Positions 18,126-28,465 of a stretch of DNA of 64,000 nucleotides are shown piece after piece. Where the stretch lies: assembly GCF_022259695.1 (NCBI RefSeq), contig NZ_CP092099.1:976471-1040470 (forward strand). The letters run 5' to 3'. Both the position numbers and the translations under genes were made by a program. Position 1 is the first letter of the stretch. The number at the start of each line of letters is the position of its first letter. Source of the stretch: Flaviramulus sp. BrNp1-15 (GTDB taxonomy: Bacteria > Bacteroidota > Bacteroidia > Flavobacteriales > Flavobacteriaceae). The notes beneath the pieces were generated by a model, which did no database searches, was not told the origin of the DNA, and worked only from the letters and a program-made list of their open reading frames with translations.

Positions 18126-18602
18126 ATGAGAAAAAGAGCAGCAAAAAAGAGACCGCTTTTACCAGATCCACGTTTTAACGATCAGTTAGTAACTCGTTTC
18201 GTTAACATGATGATGTGGGATGGGAAAAAATCGGTAGCTTTTAAAGTATTCTACGATGCAATTGATATTGTAGACTCAAAAAAAACTGACGAAGAAAAAA
18301 CAGCTTTAGAAATTTGGAAAGATGCCTTGTCTAACGTTATGCCTCACGTAGAAGTGCGTAGTCGTCGTGTTGGTGGTGCAACATTCCAGATTCCAATGCA
18401 AATTCGTCCAGATCGTAAGGTTTCAACAGCGATGAAATGGTTAATTAGCTACTCACGTAAAAGAAACGAAAAATCTATGGCTTTACGTTTGGCTTCAGAA
18501 ATTTTAGCAGCAGCTAAAGAAGAAGGAGCGGCAGTAAAGAAAAGAGTAGATACTCACAAAATGGCAGAAGCTAACAAAGCATTCTCTCACTTTAGATTTT
18601 AA
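18126..18602 (+). CDS. rpsG: 30S ribosomal protein S7
   Basis: 158 residues, typical of bacterial S7. It nucleates assembly of the 30S head by binding the 3' domain of 16S rRNA and contacts E-site tRNA. Conserved segments are [16 protein letters not shown] near the N-terminus, [16 protein letters not shown] in the middle and NKAFSHFRF at the end. It lies between rpsL and fusA with very short spacers (21 and 6 bases), as in the classical str operon. Confidence 0.99.
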   Translation: MRKRAAKKRPLLPDPRFNDQLVTRFVNMMMWDGKKSVAFKVFYDAIDIVDSKKTDEEKTALEIWKDALSNVMPHVEVRSRRVGGATFQIPMQIRPDRKVSTAMKWLISYSRKRNEKSMALRLASEILAAAKEEGAAVKKRVDTHKMAEANKAFSHFRF

Positions 18603-18608
18603 TAAGAA

Positions 18609-20735
18609 ATGGCAAGAGATTTAAAATATACAAGAAATATAGGTATTGCTGCGCATATTGATGCAGGAAAAACTACAACTACAGAGCGTATTCTTTATTA
18701 TACAGGTGTTTCACATAAAATTGGTGAAGTGCATGATGGAGCTGCGACAATGGACTGGATGGAGCAAGAGCAGGAAAGAGGTATTACAATTACTTCTGCT
18801 GCAACAACTTGTACATGGCAGTTTCCTTTAGAAAATGCAAAACCTACTCCAGATACTAAAGGATATCATTTTAATATTATTGATACTCCTGGTCACGTTG
18901 ATTTTACTGTAGAGGTAAATCGTTCATTACGTGTATTAGATGGTTTAGTGTTTTTATTTAGTGCTGTTGATGGTGTTGAGCCACAATCAGAAACTAACTG
19001 GAGACTTGCAGATAACTACAAAGTACCACGTATAGGATTCGTAAATAAAATGGATCGTCAAGGATCTAACTTTTTAGGTGTTTGTCAGCAGGTAAAAGAT
19101 ATGTTAAAATCTAACGCAGTGCCAATTGTATTAAATATTGGTGATGAAATAGATTTTAAAGGTATTGTAGACTTAGTTAAAAATAGAGCTATTGTTTGGC
19201 ATGATGAAACTCAAGGGGCAACTTTTGATGTTATTGAAATTCCAGAGGAATTAAAAGCTGAAGCAAAAAAATACAGAGCTTTACTTATTGAAGAAGTAGC
19301 AACTTATGATGAGAACTTACTAGAAAAATTCATGGAAGATGAAGATTCTATTACAGAAGAAGAGGTGCATGCTGCACTTAGAGCTGCTGTAATGGATATG
19401 GCTATTATTCCAATGATTTGTGGTTCTTCATTTAAAAATAAAGGTGTGCAGTTTTTATTAGATGCTGTATGTCGTTACTTACCTTCTCCATTAGATAGAG
19501 ACAATATAGTAGGTACAAACCCTGATACAGATAAAGAAGAAATTCGTAAGCCGTCTGTAAGCGAGCCATTTGCAGCATTAGCATTTAAAATTGCTACAGA
19601 TCCTTTTGTTGGTCGTTTAGCTTTCTTTAGAGCATATTCTGGTCGTTTAGATGCGGGTTCTTATATCTTGAACAACCGTTCAGGAAAGAAAGAGCGTATC
19701 TCTCGTATCTATCAAATGCACTCTAATAAACAAAATGCTATCGATTTTATTGAAGCAGGAGATATTGGAGCGGCAGTAGGATTTAAAGATATTAAGACAG
19801 GTGATACTATGTCTGATGAAAAACATCCTATTGTTTTAGAATCTATGGACTTCCCAGATCCAGTAATTGGTATTGCGGTTGAGCCTAAAACTAAAGCAGA
19901 TGTTGATAAGTTAGGAATGGCTTTAGCTAAATTGGCTGAAGAAGATCCAACATTTACTGCAAGAACAGATGAAGCTTCAGGACAGACTATTATCTCTGGA
20001 ATGGGTGAGCTTCACTTAGATATTATTGTTGATCGTCTTAAGCGTGAGTTTAAGGTTGAAGTAAATCAAGGTCAACCACAAGTTGAGTACAAAGAAGCTA
20101 TTACACAACGTGCTGAACACAGAGAAGTTTACAAAAAGCAATCTGGTGGACGTGGTAAATTCGCAGATATTGTATTTACGCTTGAGCCAGCAGAAGAAGG
20201 TAAAGTAGGATTAGAATTCGTTTCCGAAATTAAAGGTGGTAATGTTCCTAAAGAATTTATCCCTTCAATTGAAAAAGGATTTAAAATGGCTATGGTTAAT
20301 GGACCATTAGCAGGATACGAAGTTGATGCTATGAAAGTAACATTAACAGATGGTTCTTACCATGATGTGGATTCTGATCAATTATCATTCGAATTGGCTG
20401 CAAAACTTGGATTTAAAAATGCTGCAAAAGCTGCCAAAGCAGTAATTATGGAGCCTATCATGAAACTTGAGGTAATTACTCCTGAAGAAAATATGGGTGA
20501 CATTGTAGGAGATTTAAATAGAAGAAGAGGACAAGTGAGTGATATGGGTGATAGAGCTGGTGCAAAAACTGTAAAAGCTACTGTACCATTATCAGAAATG
20601 TTTGGTTATGTAACAACATTAAGAACATTATCATCTGGTCGTGCAACGTCAACAATGGAATTTTCACATTACGCTGAAACACCTTCAAATATTTCTGAAG
20701 AAGTGATTAAGGCAGCTAAAGGTGTTGAAGCTTAA
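18609..20735 (+). CDS. fusA: Translation elongation factor G
   Basis: 708 residues with the five-domain EF-G layout. GTPase motifs: AHIDAGKT at 15-22, DTPGH at 92-96, NKMD at 146-149. Domain IV has the [14 protein letters not shown] segment, and the C-terminal domain V has GEMFGY-like [14 protein letters not shown] drives translocation of tRNA and mRNA on the ribosome by GTP hydrolysis. It follows rpsG by 6 bases. tuf, which follows fusA in Proteobacteria, is absent; rpsJ comes directly next, the usual Bacteroidota arrangement. Confidence 0.99.
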   Translation: MARDLKYTRNIGIAAHIDAGKTTTTERILYYTGVSHKIGEVHDGAATMDWMEQEQERGITITSAATTCTWQFPLENAKPTPDTKGYHFNIIDTPGHVDFTVEVNRSLRVLDGLVFLFSAVDGVEPQSETNWRLADNYKVPRIGFVNKMDRQGSNFLGVCQQVKDMLKSNAVPIVLNIGDEIDFKGIVDLVKNRAIVWHDETQGATFDVIEIPEELKAEAKKYRALLIEEVATYDENLLEKFMEDEDSITEEEVHAALRAAVMDMAIIPMICGSSFKNKGVQFLLDAVCRYLPSPLDRDNIVGTNPDTDKEEIRKPSVSEPFAALAFKIATDPFVGRLAFFRAYSGRLDAGSYILNNRSGKKERISRIYQMHSNKQNAIDFIEAGDIGAAVGFKDIKTGDTMSDEKHPIVLESMDFPDPVIGIAVEPKTKADVDKLGMALAKLAEEDPTFTARTDEASGQTIISGMGELHLDIIVDRLKREFKVEVNQGQPQVEYKEAITQRAEHREVYKKQSGGRGKFADIVFTLEPAEEGKVGLEFVSEIKGGNVPKEFIPSIEKGFKMAMVNGPLAGYEVDAMKVTLTDGSYHDVDSDQLSFELAAKLGFKNAAKAAKAVIMEPIMKLEVITPEENMGDIVGDLNRRRGQVSDMGDRAGAKTVKATVPLSEMFGYVTTLRTLSSGRATSTMEFSHYAETPSNISEEVIKAAKGVEA

Positions 20736-20746
20736 AATCTAAGAAA

Positions 20747-21052
20747 ATGAGTCAAAAAATCAGAATAAAATTAAAATCTTACGATCACAATTTAGTGGAC
20801 AAATCTGCTGATAAGATTGTAAAAACAGTAAAAAGTACTGGAGCTGTTGTAACTGGACCAATTCCATTACCAACGCACAAGAAAATTTTCACTGTATTAC
20901 GTTCTCCACACGTAAACAAGAAGTCAAGAGAACAATTTCAATTAAGCTCTTACAAGCGTTTACTTGATATTTACTCTTCGTCATCAAAAACAATTGATGC
21001 GTTAATGAAACTTGAATTACCAAGTGGTGTTGAAGTAGAGATTAAAGTTTAG
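20747..21052 (+). CDS. rpsJ: 30S ribosomal protein S10
   Basis: 101 residues. S10 is a 30S head protein and, with NusB, part of transcription antitermination complexes. Signature: [20 protein letters not shown] at about 38-57, then [13 protein letters not shown]. The gene follows fusA by 11 bases. It is separated from rplC by a 122-base spacer with a strong hairpin, so in this genome rpsJ looks like the end of the str unit or lies just before an attenuator ahead of the S10 unit. Confidence 0.99.
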   Translation: MSQKIRIKLKSYDHNLVDKSADKIVKTVKSTGAVVTGPIPLPTHKKIFTVLRSPHVNKKSREQFQLSSYKRLLDIYSSSSKTIDALMKLELPSGVEVEIKV

Positions 21053-21104
21053 TTACAAACTTACATGTCCTAAGCTGCGAGCGAGGGAAAAACGGAAAAA
21101 ATAC

Positions 21105-21139
21105 AATTCAAGGCTGAAACGTATTTTCAGCCTTGAATT
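21105..21139 (+). promoter_or_regulatory. Strong hairpin between rpsJ and rplC (attenuator or terminator candidate)
   Basis: A 15-bp perfect stem (AATTCAAGGCTGAAA and its complement) with a 5-nt loop. Only a weak T-stretch (TTTTAATAAC) follows, so termination would be leaky. It lies 36 bases before rplC in a 122-base spacer in a region where most spacers are under 25 bases. This is the natural place for feedback control of the S10 operon. Confidence 0.7.
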
Positions 21140-21174
21140 TTAATAACAAATAGTAATAAATTAAATAAATAATT

Positions 21175-21792
21175 ATGTCTGGGTTAATTGGAAAAAAAAT
21201 CGGTATGACCAGCATCTTTGATGACAAAGGGAAGAACATTCCTTGTACAGTAATCGAAGCTGGACCATGTATCGTTACCCAAGTCAGAACTGAAGAAGTT
21301 GACGGTTATAAAGCTGTTCAATTAGGTTTCGATGACGCGACAGAAAAAAGCGCTACTAAAGCAGACATAGGTCATGCTAAAAAAGCGGGTACTTCTGTAA
21401 AACGCAAAATCGTCGAATTTAAAGGTTTTGATGAGGAGTACAAATTAGGAGATGCAATCACTGTAGAACATTTCACTGAAGGTGAATTTGTTGATATTGC
21501 AGGAACATCAAAAGGAAAAGGATTTCAAGGTGTTGTAAAACGTCATGGTTTCGGTGGTGTAGGTCAAGCTACTCACGGTCAACATAACCGTTTAAGAGCA
21601 CCAGGATCTATTGGAGCAGCATCTTACCCTGCTAGAGTTTTCAAAGGAATGAAGATGGCAGGAAGAATGGGTGGAGACACAGTAAAAGTTCAAAATTTAA
21701 GAGTTTTAAAAGTAGTTGCTGAAAAGAATCTACTTGTGGTTAAAGGATGTGTTCCTGGTCACAAAAACGCTTATGTAATTATTAGAAAATAA
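21175..21792 (+). CDS. rplC: 50S ribosomal protein L3
   Basis: 205 residues. L3 binds near the 3' end of 23S rRNA and its loop reaches the peptidyl-transferase centre. The start [17 protein letters not shown] and the loop [18 protein letters not shown] are diagnostic; the conserved Gln in this loop is the residue modified in some bacteria. First gene after the rpsJ-rplC hairpin. Its stop TAA overlaps the ATG of rplD by one base, which implies translational coupling of L3 and L4. Confidence 0.99.
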   Translation: MSGLIGKKIGMTSIFDDKGKNIPCTVIEAGPCIVTQVRTEEVDGYKAVQLGFDDATEKSATKADIGHAKKAGTSVKRKIVEFKGFDEEYKLGDAITVEHFTEGEFVDIAGTSKGKGFQGVVKRHGFGGVGQATHGQHNRLRAPGSIGAASYPARVFKGMKMAGRMGGDTVKVQNLRVLKVVAEKNLLVVKGCVPGHKNAYVIIRK

Positions 21793-22421
21793 TGAAAGTA
21801 GCAGTTTTAGATATAAACGGAAAAGACACAGGTAGAAAGGCAGACCTTTCTAAAGATGTGTTTGCTATTGAGCCTAATAATCACGCTGTATATTTGGATG
21901 TTAAACAATATTTAGCAAACCAACGTCAAGGAACTCACAAATCGAAAGAAAGAGCTGAGATTTCTGGATCTACACGTAAGATTAAAAAGCAAAAAGGAAC
22001 TGGTACAGCAAGAGCAGGTAGTATTAAGTCTGGAGTATTTAAAGGTGGTGGTCGTATGTTCGGTCCAAGACCAAGAAATTATAGCTTCAAACTTAATAAA
22101 AACTTAAAGCGTTTAGCACGTAAATCTGCCTTAAGTATCAAAGCAGGAGAAAAATCAATTACAGTTTTAGAAGACTTTAATTTTGAATCTGTAAAGACTA
22201 AGAATTTTACTGCTGTTTTAAAGGCTTTAGACCTTGAAAACAAAAAATCTTTATTTGTGTTGGGAGCGTCAAATAATAATGTATATTTGTCATCGCGTAA
22301 TTTAAAAGGCTCTGAAGTTATAACGTCTTCAGAATTAAGCACTTATAAAATTTTAAACGCAAATCAAGTAGTGCTTTTAGAAGGTGCTTTAGAAGGAATT
22401 GAAACAAACTTAAGTAAATAA
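21792..22421 (+). CDS. rplD: 50S ribosomal protein L4
   Basis: 209 residues. L4 lines the peptide exit tunnel; its loop [17 protein letters not shown] (about 65-81) is the tunnel constriction and a macrolide-resistance site. The loop shows no obvious insertion or deletion. In E. coli L4 is also the repressor of the S10 operon; whether that holds in Bacteroidota is not known to me. The gene overlaps the rplC stop by one base and is followed by rplW after 7 bases. Confidence 0.98.
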   Translation: MKVAVLDINGKDTGRKADLSKDVFAIEPNNHAVYLDVKQYLANQRQGTHKSKERAEISGSTRKIKKQKGTGTARAGSIKSGVFKGGGRMFGPRPRNYSFKLNKNLKRLARKSALSIKAGEKSITVLEDFNFESVKTKNFTAVLKALDLENKKSLFVLGASNNNVYLSSRNLKGSEVITSSELSTYKILNANQVVLLEGALEGIETNLSK

Positions 22422-22428
22422 GAAACAG

Positions 22429-22719
22429 ATGAGTATCTTAATTAAACCTATAATCACAGAAAAAGCGACAGCTGATAGCGAGTTAAGAAATTGCTATACT
22501 TTCGCGGTGAACACTAAGGCGAACAAGGTAGAAATCAAAAAAGCAGTTGAGGCTGTTTATGGTGTTTCTGTTGAAAAAGTTCGTACTATAAATGTCCGTC
22601 CAGATAGAAGAACCCGTTTTGCAAAAACAGGTATTCAACATGGTAAAACAAATGCTGTTAAAAAGGCAATTGTACAACTGGCGGAAGGTGAAATGATTGA
22701 TTTATACAGTAACATGTAA
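22429..22719 (+). CDS. rplW: 50S ribosomal protein L23
   Basis: 96 residues. L23 lies at the exit of the peptide tunnel and is the docking point for trigger factor and the signal recognition particle (Ffh is encoded at 57398-58726). Diagnostic parts are the start ILIKPIITEKAT and the segment NKVEIKKAVEAVYGVSVEKVRT. Its position between rplD and rplB is the universal S10-operon order. Confidence 0.98.
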   Translation: MSILIKPIITEKATADSELRNCYTFAVNTKANKVEIKKAVEAVYGVSVEKVRTINVRPDRRTRFAKTGIQHGKTNAVKKAIVQLAEGEMIDLYSNM

Positions 22720-22729
22720 TTAAAGACTA

Positions 22730-23557
22730 ATGTCAGTAAGAAAATTAAAACCAATCACACCAGGACAGCGATTTAGAGTAGTAAACGGTTACGATGCCAT
22801 TACTACTGATAAGCCGGAAAAGAGTTTACTCGTTCCGAACAAAAGGTCTGGTGGTAGAAACAATCGAGGAAAAATGACCATGCGCTATATTGGTGGAGGT
22901 CATAAGAAAAAGTATCGTATTATCGATTTTAAAAGAGATAAAGCTGGTATTCCAGGTGAAGTCGCTTCAATTCAATACGATCCAAACAGAACAGCTTTTA
23001 TCGCATTATTGAATTATCAAGATGGTGAAAAAAGATACATTATTGCCCAAAATGGACTTCAGGTTGGACAAAATGTGGTGTCTGGTAAAGAAGGTATTGC
23101 ACCAGAAATTGGAAACGCAATGCCATTAAGTGAAATTCCATTAGGAACTATTATTTCTTGTGTAGAGTTGCGTCCGGGACAAGGAGCTGTTATGGCTCGT
23201 AGTGCTGGTGCTTTTGCTCAGTTAATGGCAAGAGATGGTAAGTTTGCTACTATAAAGCTACCTTCAGGAGAAACTAGATTAATTCTTGTTAACTGTATGG
23301 CTACTATAGGTGTTGTTTCTAACTCAGATCATCAATTATTAGTTGGTGGAAAAGCAGGTAGAACAAGATGGTTAGGAAGAAGACCACGTACTAGACCAGT
23401 AGTTATGAACCCTGTAGATCACCCAATGGGTGGTGGTGAAGGTAAATCTTCAGGAGGACACCCACGTTCTAGAAACGGTATACCAGCTAAAGGTTATAGA
23501 ACCCGTTCTAAAACTAAAGCAAGTAATAAATATATTGTAGAACGTAGAAAGAAATAA
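22730..23557 (+). CDS. rplB: 50S ribosomal protein L2
   Basis: 275 residues, the expected size. L2 is needed for subunit association and peptidyl-transferase activity. Recognised by [18 protein letters not shown]-like [32 protein letters not shown] and the invariant [16 protein letters not shown] near residue 225, which contains the conserved His of the active-site region. It is followed by rpsS after 3 bases. Confidence 0.99.
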   Translation: MSVRKLKPITPGQRFRVVNGYDAITTDKPEKSLLVPNKRSGGRNNRGKMTMRYIGGGHKKKYRIIDFKRDKAGIPGEVASIQYDPNRTAFIALLNYQDGEKRYIIAQNGLQVGQNVVSGKEGIAPEIGNAMPLSEIPLGTIISCVELRPGQGAVMARSAGAFAQLMARDGKFATIKLPSGETRLILVNCMATIGVVSNSDHQLLVGGKAGRTRWLGRRPRTRPVVMNPVDHPMGGGEGKSSGGHPRSRNGIPAKGYRTRSKTKASNKYIVERRKK

Positions 23558-23560
23558 GAC

Positions 23561-23839
23561 ATGGCAAGATCATTAAAAAAAGGACCTTACGTTCATTATA
23601 AATTAGAAAAGAAAGTAGCTGTTAATGTTGAAAACAATAAAAAAACAGTAATCAAAACTTGGTCTCGTGCCAGTATGATTACTCCAGATTTTGTTGGACA
23701 AACTATAGCAGTACACAATGGCCGTCAATTTGTACCAGTTTATGTAACTGAAAACATGGTAGGTCATAAATTAGGAGAATTTTCACCAACACGTTCATTC
23801 CGTGGGCATGCAGGTGCTAAAAATAAAGGTAAAAAGTAG
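23561..23839 (+). CDS. rpsS: 30S ribosomal protein S19
   Basis: 92 residues, the normal length. S19 binds the 30S head next to S13 and touches the A-site finger. Diagnostic are the start [37 protein letters not shown] and [16 protein letters not shown]. It follows rplB by 3 bases and precedes rplV by 6, consistent with one polycistronic mRNA. Confidence 0.99.
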   Translation: MARSLKKGPYVHYKLEKKVAVNVENNKKTVIKTWSRASMITPDFVGQTIAVHNGRQFVPVYVTENMVGHKLGEFSPTRSFRGHAGAKNKGKK

Positions 23840-23845
23840 TAAGCT

Positions 23846-24253
23846 ATGGGAAGTCGTAAAAAACAAATGGCAGACGCTATTAAGGAAGGTAAAAAGCAAG
23901 TTGCTTTTGCAAAACTTAATAACTGTCCTACGTCACCAAGAAAAATGCGCTTAGTAGCCGATTTAGTAAGAGGTGAAAAGGTAGAAAATGCACTAAATAT
24001 TTTGAAATTCAACCAAAAAGAAGCATCTGGTCGTTTAGAGAAGTTGTTATTATCAGCTATCGCTAACTGGCAAGCAAAGAATGAAGATGCTGATGTTGAA
24101 TCTGCAGAATTATTTGTAAAAGAGATTAGAGTTGATGGTGGATCTATGTTAAAAAGATTACGTCCAGCACCTCAAGGTCGTGCACACAGAATTAGAAAAC
24201 GTTCAAACCACGTAACATTAGTGGTTGGGGCTAACAATAACACACAAGCTTAA
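23846..24253 (+). CDS. rplV: 50S ribosomal protein L22
   Basis: 135 residues. L22 contacts all 23S rRNA domains, and its beta hairpin lines the exit tunnel beside L4. The hairpin region [19 protein letters not shown] (about 98-116) shows no insertion or deletion of the type that gives macrolide resistance. The N-terminus carries a short basic extension before the conserved [19 protein letters not shown]. The next gene is rpsC, 7 bases downstream. Confidence 0.98.
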   Translation: MGSRKKQMADAIKEGKKQVAFAKLNNCPTSPRKMRLVADLVRGEKVENALNILKFNQKEASGRLEKLLLSAIANWQAKNEDADVESAELFVKEIRVDGGSMLKRLRPAPQGRAHRIRKRSNHVTLVVGANNNTQA

Positions 24254-24260
24254 TAAGAGT

Positions 24261-24980
24261 ATGGGACAAAAAACAAATCCAATCGGAAATCGCTTAGGAA
24301 TTATCAGAGGATGGGAATCTAACTGGTACGGAGGAAACGATTATGGCGACAAACTTGCCGAAGACGATAAGATTAGAAAATACGTTCACGCGCGTTTATC
24401 TAAAGCTAGTGTAAGTAGAGTAATTATTGAGCGTACGCTTAAACTTGTAACCGTTACTATCACAACGGCTCGTCCAGGTATCATTATTGGTAAAGGCGGT
24501 CAAGAGGTAGACAAGTTAAAAGAAGAGCTTAAGAAAATTACTGGAAAAGAAGTTCAAATTAACATCTTTGAAATTAAAAGACCTGAACTTGATGCATTTT
24601 TAGTAGGATCAAGCATCGCTCGTCAAATTGAAAACAGAATTTCATACAGACGTGCAATTAAGATGGCTATTGCTGCTACAATGCGTATGAATGCTGAAGG
24701 AATTAAAATCCAGATTAGTGGTCGTTTAAATGGTGCTGAAATGGCACGATCTGAGCACTACAAAGAAGGACGTATTCCTTTATCAACTTTTAGAGCCGAT
24801 ATTGACTATGCTTTAGTTGAGGCACACACTACTTATGGTAGATTGGGTGTTAAAGTATGGATCATGAAAGGTGAAGTATATGGTAAAAGAGAGCTTTCTC
24901 CGCTTGTTGGATTATCTAAGAAGCAAGGAAAAGGTGGAGCCGGAAGAGGAGGCAACAAAGGACCTCGTCGTAGAAAGTAA
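24261..24980 (+). CDS. rpsC: 30S ribosomal protein S3
   Basis: 239 residues from the ATG that gives the family's standard start [14 protein letters not shown]. An upstream in-frame ATG at 24225 would overlap rplV and was rejected. The type 2 KH domain is visible with [14 protein letters not shown] (GxxG loop, about 70). S3 forms part of the mRNA entry channel and the ribosomal helicase. It sits between rplV and rplP as usual, with a Gly/Arg/Lys-rich tail. Confidence 0.98.
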   Translation: MGQKTNPIGNRLGIIRGWESNWYGGNDYGDKLAEDDKIRKYVHARLSKASVSRVIIERTLKLVTVTITTARPGIIIGKGGQEVDKLKEELKKITGKEVQINIFEIKRPELDAFLVGSSIARQIENRISYRRAIKMAIAATMRMNAEGIKIQISGRLNGAEMARSEHYKEGRIPLSTFRADIDYALVEAHTTYGRLGVKVWIMKGEVYGKRELSPLVGLSKKQGKGGAGRGGNKGPRRRK

Positions 24981-25001
24981 TTTTTTATAAAGTAAAGAAA
25001 A

Positions 25002-25421
25002 ATGTTACAGCCTAAAAGAACAAAATTTCGTAAGCAACAAAAAGGACGTATGAAAGGTCTTTCTCAAAGAGGAAACCAACTTTCAAGCGGTACTTTTGGA
25101 ATAAAAGCATTAGACTCAAAATTTATAACATCTCGTCAAATTGAAGCAGCGCGTATTGCCGCTACACGTTACATGAAAAGAGAAGGGCAACTTTGGATTA
25201 AAATATTTCCAGACAAGCCTATTACAAAAAAGCCTCTTGAAGTACGTATGGGTAAAGGTAAAGGTGCCGTTGAATATTGGGTAGCTGTTGTAAAACCAGG
25301 ACGTGTATTATTTGAAGTAGGTGGAGTGCCATTAGACGTTGCAAAAGAAGCATTACGTTTAGCAGCACAAAAACTACCTGTAAAAACTAAGTTTTTAATC
25401 GCTAGAGATTACGAAGCATAA
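25002..25421 (+). CDS. rplP: 50S ribosomal protein L16
   Basis: 139 residues. L16 helps position the A-site tRNA elbow. The start [16 protein letters not shown], the segment [18 protein letters not shown], and [19 protein letters not shown] are family signatures. The Arg near residue 81 that is hydroxylated by RoxA in some bacteria falls in VRMGKGKG. The upstream spacer from rpsC is 21 bases, and rpmC follows after 13. Confidence 0.99.
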   Translation: MLQPKRTKFRKQQKGRMKGLSQRGNQLSSGTFGIKALDSKFITSRQIEAARIAATRYMKREGQLWIKIFPDKPITKKPLEVRMGKGKGAVEYWVAVVKPGRVLFEVGGVPLDVAKEALRLAAQKLPVKTKFLIARDYEA

Positions 25422-25434
25422 TTTATTTGATATT

Positions 25435-25626
25435 ATGAAACAATCAGAAATTAAAGAATTATCTGTAGCTGAGTTACAAGAAAAACTTGGTGAAACAAAA
25501 AAGAGTTATTCAGACCTAAAATTGGCTCATGCAATATCTCCTTTAGAAAATCCAATTCAATTACGTACAATTAGACGTACAGTAGCTAGAATTGCGACAG
25601 AATTAACTAAAAGAGATTCACAATAA
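25435..25626 (+). CDS. rpmC: 50S ribosomal protein L29
   Basis: 63 residues, two long helices as expected for L29, with start MKQSEIKELSVAELQEKL and the conserved IRRTVARIATELTKR end. L29 sits next to L23 at the tunnel exit and contributes to the SRP binding site. It lies between rplP and rpsQ in the universal order. Confidence 0.98.
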   Translation: MKQSEIKELSVAELQEKLGETKKSYSDLKLAHAISPLENPIQLRTIRRTVARIATELTKRDSQ

Positions 25627-25638
25627 TTCTGCTGAAAG

Positions 25639-25896
25639 ATGGAAACAAGAAATTTAAGAAAAGAACGTATAGGAGTTGTTACTAGTAACAAAATGCAGAA
25701 ATCAATTGTGGTTTCTGAAGTTAAAAAAGTAAAACACCCTATGTATGGTAAGTTCGTGTTAAAAACAAAAAAATATGTTGCACACGACGAGCAAAATGAC
25801 TGCAACGAAGGAGATACTGTAAGAATCATGGAAACAAGACCTTTAAGTAAATCTAAATGTTGGAGATTAGTTGAAATAATTGAAAGAGCGAAATAA
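25639..25896 (+). CDS. rpsQ: 30S ribosomal protein S17
   Basis: 85 residues, an OB-fold primary 16S rRNA-binding protein. Diagnostic segments are [19 protein letters not shown] and the middle [20 protein letters not shown], then [16 protein letters not shown]. It starts 12 bases after rpmC and ends 2 bases before rplN. Confidence 0.99.
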   Translation: METRNLRKERIGVVTSNKMQKSIVVSEVKKVKHPMYGKFVLKTKKYVAHDEQNDCNEGDTVRIMETRPLSKSKCWRLVEIIERAK

Positions 25897-25898
25897 TT

Positions 25899-26267
25899 AT
25901 GGTACAGCAAGAATCAAGATTAAAAGTAGCAGACAACACCGGAGCAAAGGAAGTTTTAACTATCCGTGTTTTAGGTGGTACTAAAAGAAGATATGCTTCT
26001 GTAGGAGACAAAATTGTTGTTTCTGTTAAAGATGCAACTCCAAATGGAAACATTAAAAAAGGAGCGGTATCAACAGCAGTTGTTGTTCGTACTAAAAAAG
26101 AAGTAAGAAGACCAGACGGATCTTATATAAGATTTGATGATAATGCTTGTGTTTTATTAAACCCTACGGGTGAAATGAGAGGAACACGTGTATTTGGTCC
26201 TGTTGCTAGAGAACTTCGTGATAAACAATTCATGAAAATTGTATCATTAGCACCAGAGGTGCTTTAA
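25899..26267 (+). CDS. rplN: 50S ribosomal protein L14
   Basis: 122 residues. L14 forms an intersubunit bridge with 16S rRNA and is the binding site of the silencing factor RsfS. Start [19 protein letters not shown] and [20 protein letters not shown] are family signatures. First gene of the classical spc group; here it follows rpsQ by only 2 bases, so the S10 and spc groups appear fused into one unit. Confidence 0.99.
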   Translation: MVQQESRLKVADNTGAKEVLTIRVLGGTKRRYASVGDKIVVSVKDATPNGNIKKGAVSTAVVVRTKKEVRRPDGSYIRFDDNACVLLNPTGEMRGTRVFGPVARELRDKQFMKIVSLAPEVL

Positions 26268-26281
26268 TACATCAATTTAAG

Positions 26282-26593
26282 ATGACAAAGCTTAAAATAA
26301 AAACTGGAGATACCGTAAAAGTAATTGCTGGAGACCATAAAGGAGCCGAAGGTAAAGTACAAAAGGTATTAATAGACAAGAACAAAGCGATTGTTGAGGG
26401 TGTAAACTTAGTAAAGAAACATACTAAACCAAGTGCACAAAACCCTCAAGGAGGAATCGTAGAGAAAGAAGCTGCTATTCATATTTCTAATTTATCATTG
26501 TTAACTTCAAAAGGAGAAACAACAAGAATTGGATATAGAATGGAAGGCGATAAAAAAGTAAGATTTTCAACAAAATCTAATGAAGTAATATAG
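26282..26593 (+). CDS. rplX: 50S ribosomal protein L24
   Basis: 103 residues, containing the KOW motif near the N-terminus ([20 protein letters not shown]) and [20 protein letters not shown] in the middle. L24 is an assembly initiator of the 50S subunit near the tunnel exit. It lies between rplN and rplE with 14- and 2-base spacers. Confidence 0.98.
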   Translation: MTKLKIKTGDTVKVIAGDHKGAEGKVQKVLIDKNKAIVEGVNLVKKHTKPSAQNPQGGIVEKEAAIHISNLSLLTSKGETTRIGYRMEGDKKVRFSTKSNEVI

Positions 26594-26595
26594 TT

Positions 26596-27147
26596 ATGGC
26601 ATATTCACCTAGACTTAAAGAAGAGTATAAAAGCAGAGTAATTGCAGCTCTTACAGACGAATTTGGATATAAAAATGTAATGCAAGTTCCTAAACTTACT
26701 AAGATAGTAATATCTAAAGGTGTTGGAGCAGCAGTTGCAGACAAAAAGTTAATTGACTACGCTGTAGAAGAATTAACAACTATATCTGGACAAAAAGCCG
26801 TAGCAACAATATCTAAAAAAGACGTTGCTTCTTTCAAATTACGTAAAGGTATGCCAATTGGGGCTAAAGTAACTTTACGTGGCGAAAGAATGTATGAATT
26901 TTTAGATCGTTTAGTAACTTCTGCCTTACCACGTGTAAGAGATTTTAACGGAATTAAAGCTACAGGATTTGATGGTAGAGGTAACTACAATTTAGGAGTT
27001 ACTGAGCAAATTATATTCCCAGAGATTAATATTGATAAAGTTAATAAAATCTCAGGAATGGATATTACATTTGTAACTACTGCTGAAACTGATAAAGAAG
27101 CAAAATCATTATTAACTGAATTAGGATTACCTTTTCAAAAAAATTAA
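26596..27147 (+). CDS. rplE: 50S ribosomal protein L5
   Basis: 183 residues. L5 binds 5S rRNA in the central protuberance and contacts P-site tRNA. Signatures: [16 protein letters not shown], the loop [12 protein letters not shown]-like [20 protein letters not shown], and [16 protein letters not shown]. Order rplX-rplE-rpsN is standard, and the spacer to rpsN is 3 bases. Confidence 0.99.
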   Translation: MAYSPRLKEEYKSRVIAALTDEFGYKNVMQVPKLTKIVISKGVGAAVADKKLIDYAVEELTTISGQKAVATISKKDVASFKLRKGMPIGAKVTLRGERMYEFLDRLVTSALPRVRDFNGIKATGFDGRGNYNLGVTEQIIFPEINIDKVNKISGMDITFVTTAETDKEAKSLLTELGLPFQKN

Positions 27148-27150
27148 GAC

Positions 27151-27420
27151 ATGGCTAAAGAATCAATGAAAGCCCGTGAGGTAAAAAGAGCTAAAACAGT
27201 AGCTAAGTATGCTGAAAAACGTAAAGCTTTAAAAGAAGCTGGCGATTATGAAGCTTTACAAAAGTTACCAAAAAATGCTTCTCCAATTCGTCAGCATAAT
27301 AGATGTAAACTAACTGGAAGGCCTAAAGGATACATGAGAACGTTTGGTATTTCTCGTGTAATGTTTAGAGAAATGGCTAACCAAGGTTTAATACCAGGTG
27401 TTAGAAAAGCAAGTTGGTAA
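27151..27420 (+). CDS. rpsN: 30S ribosomal protein S14 (zinc-free long form)
   Basis: 89 residues, the longer form without the CxxC-CxxC zinc ribbon; only one Cys is left in [21 protein letters not shown]14 helps assemble the 30S head. This is the only S14 gene at the usual place. The spacer to rpsH (76 bases) is the longest inside the S10-spc run and holds a possible hairpin. Confidence 0.98.
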   Translation: MAKESMKAREVKRAKTVAKYAEKRKALKEAGDYEALQKLPKNASPIRQHNRCKLTGRPKGYMRTFGISRVMFREMANQGLIPGVRKASW

Positions 27421-27436
27421 AAAAAGAATTATAAAT

Positions 27437-27477
27437 TGGTTTTAGGTTCAAAAAGAAATAGTTCATTTTGAAAACCA
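27437..27477 (+). other. Possible hairpin in the rpsN-rpsH spacer
   Basis: TGGTTTT at 27437-27443 pairs with AAAACCA at 27471-27477, and inside it CAAAA (27449-27453) pairs with TTTTG (27466-27470). The inner and outer stems are offset by a 5-base bulge. It lies in an otherwise unusually long spacer. The role is unknown; S8 is a classical spc-operon regulator in E. coli, which makes the place suggestive. Confidence 0.35.
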
Positions 27478-27496
27478 TTACCGCAAATTAATAAAT

Positions 27497-27895
27497 ATGT
27501 ATTCAGATCCAATAGCGGATTATCTTACAAGAATTAGAAACGCAGTGCGTGCTAACCACAGAGTGGTAGAGATTCCTGCATCTAATCTTAAAAAAGACAT
27601 CACTAAAATATTATTCGAACAAGGATATATTTTAAGTTACAAGTTTGATGATTCAACTGTACAAGGTACTATCAAAATAGCACTTAAGTACAACAAAGAA
27701 ACAAAAGAACCAGTAATTAAAAAACTTCAAAGAATTAGTACACCAGGTTTACGTAAGTATGCTGGTGCTAATGAATTACCTAGAATTCTTAACGGTCTTG
27801 GTGTTGCAATAGTTTCAACTTCTCACGGAGTTATGACAGGTAAACAAGCCAAAAGAGATAATGTAGGTGGTGAAGTTTTATGTTACGTTTACTAA
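27497..27895 (+). CDS. rpsH: 30S ribosomal protein S8
   Basis: 132 residues. S8 binds helix 21 of 16S rRNA early in assembly and represses the spc operon in E. coli. Diagnostic: the start MYSDPIADYLTRIRNA and the C-terminal STSHGVMTGKQAKRDNVGGEV-type block ending LCYVY. It follows a 76-base spacer with a possible hairpin, and rplF begins 17 bases later. Confidence 0.99.
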   Translation: MYSDPIADYLTRIRNAVRANHRVVEIPASNLKKDITKILFEQGYILSYKFDDSTVQGTIKIALKYNKETKEPVIKKLQRISTPGLRKYAGANELPRILNGLGVAIVSTSHGVMTGKQAKRDNVGGEVLCYVY

Positions 27896-27912
27896 TTTAA
27901 AGCCAGAAAGAA

Positions 27913-28455
27913 ATGTCAAGAATAGGAAATAATCCAGTAGCCATTCCAGAAGGTGTAACAGTTGATGTTAAAGATAACGTTGTAACTGTAAAAGGAAAAT
28001 TAGGAGAGTTAACACAAAATTACGATTCTATAGAAATTAAAGTAGAAGAAGGTAATGTATTAGTTACACGTTCTTCTGATACAAAAGATCAAAAAGCAAA
28101 ACATGGTTTATATAGATCATTAATGCATAACATGATTGAAGGTGTATCTAAAGGATGGACCAAAGAATTAGAATTGGTGGGTGTAGGTTATAGAGCATCA
28201 AACCAAGGACAAAAATTAGATTTAGCATTAGGATTTTCACATAACATAATTTTAGATGTTGCTCCAGAAGTAAAAGTGGAAACAATATCAGAAAAAGGAA
28301 AAAATCCAATTGTAAAATTAACATCATTCGATAAACAACTTGTTGGTCAAGTAGCGGCTAAAATTCGTGGTTTCAGAAGACCAGAGCCTTATAAAGGTAA
28401 AGGAATTAAGTTTGTTGGTGAGGTAATAAGAAGAAAAGCAGGTAAATCAGCTTAA
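27913..28455 (+). CDS. rplF: 50S ribosomal protein L6
   Basis: 180 residues with the duplicated alpha/beta domains of L6. L6 lies near the sarcin-ricin loop and is needed for GTPase factor function. Signatures are the start MSRIGNNPVAIPEGVTV, HGLYRSLMHNMIEGVSKG and RRPEPYKGKGIKFVGEVIRR near the C-terminus. Confidence 0.99.
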   Translation: MSRIGNNPVAIPEGVTVDVKDNVVTVKGKLGELTQNYDSIEIKVEEGNVLVTRSSDTKDQKAKHGLYRSLMHNMIEGVSKGWTKELELVGVGYRASNQGQKLDLALGFSHNIILDVAPEVKVETISEKGKNPIVKLTSFDKQLVGQVAAKIRGFRRPEPYKGKGIKFVGEVIRRKAGKSA

Positions 28456-28465
28456 TAATTAAGTT

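Noticed and set aside
24225-24260. Extended S3 start overlapping rplV
   Set aside because: S3 begins MGQKTNPIG in almost all bacteria, which corresponds to the ATG at 24261.
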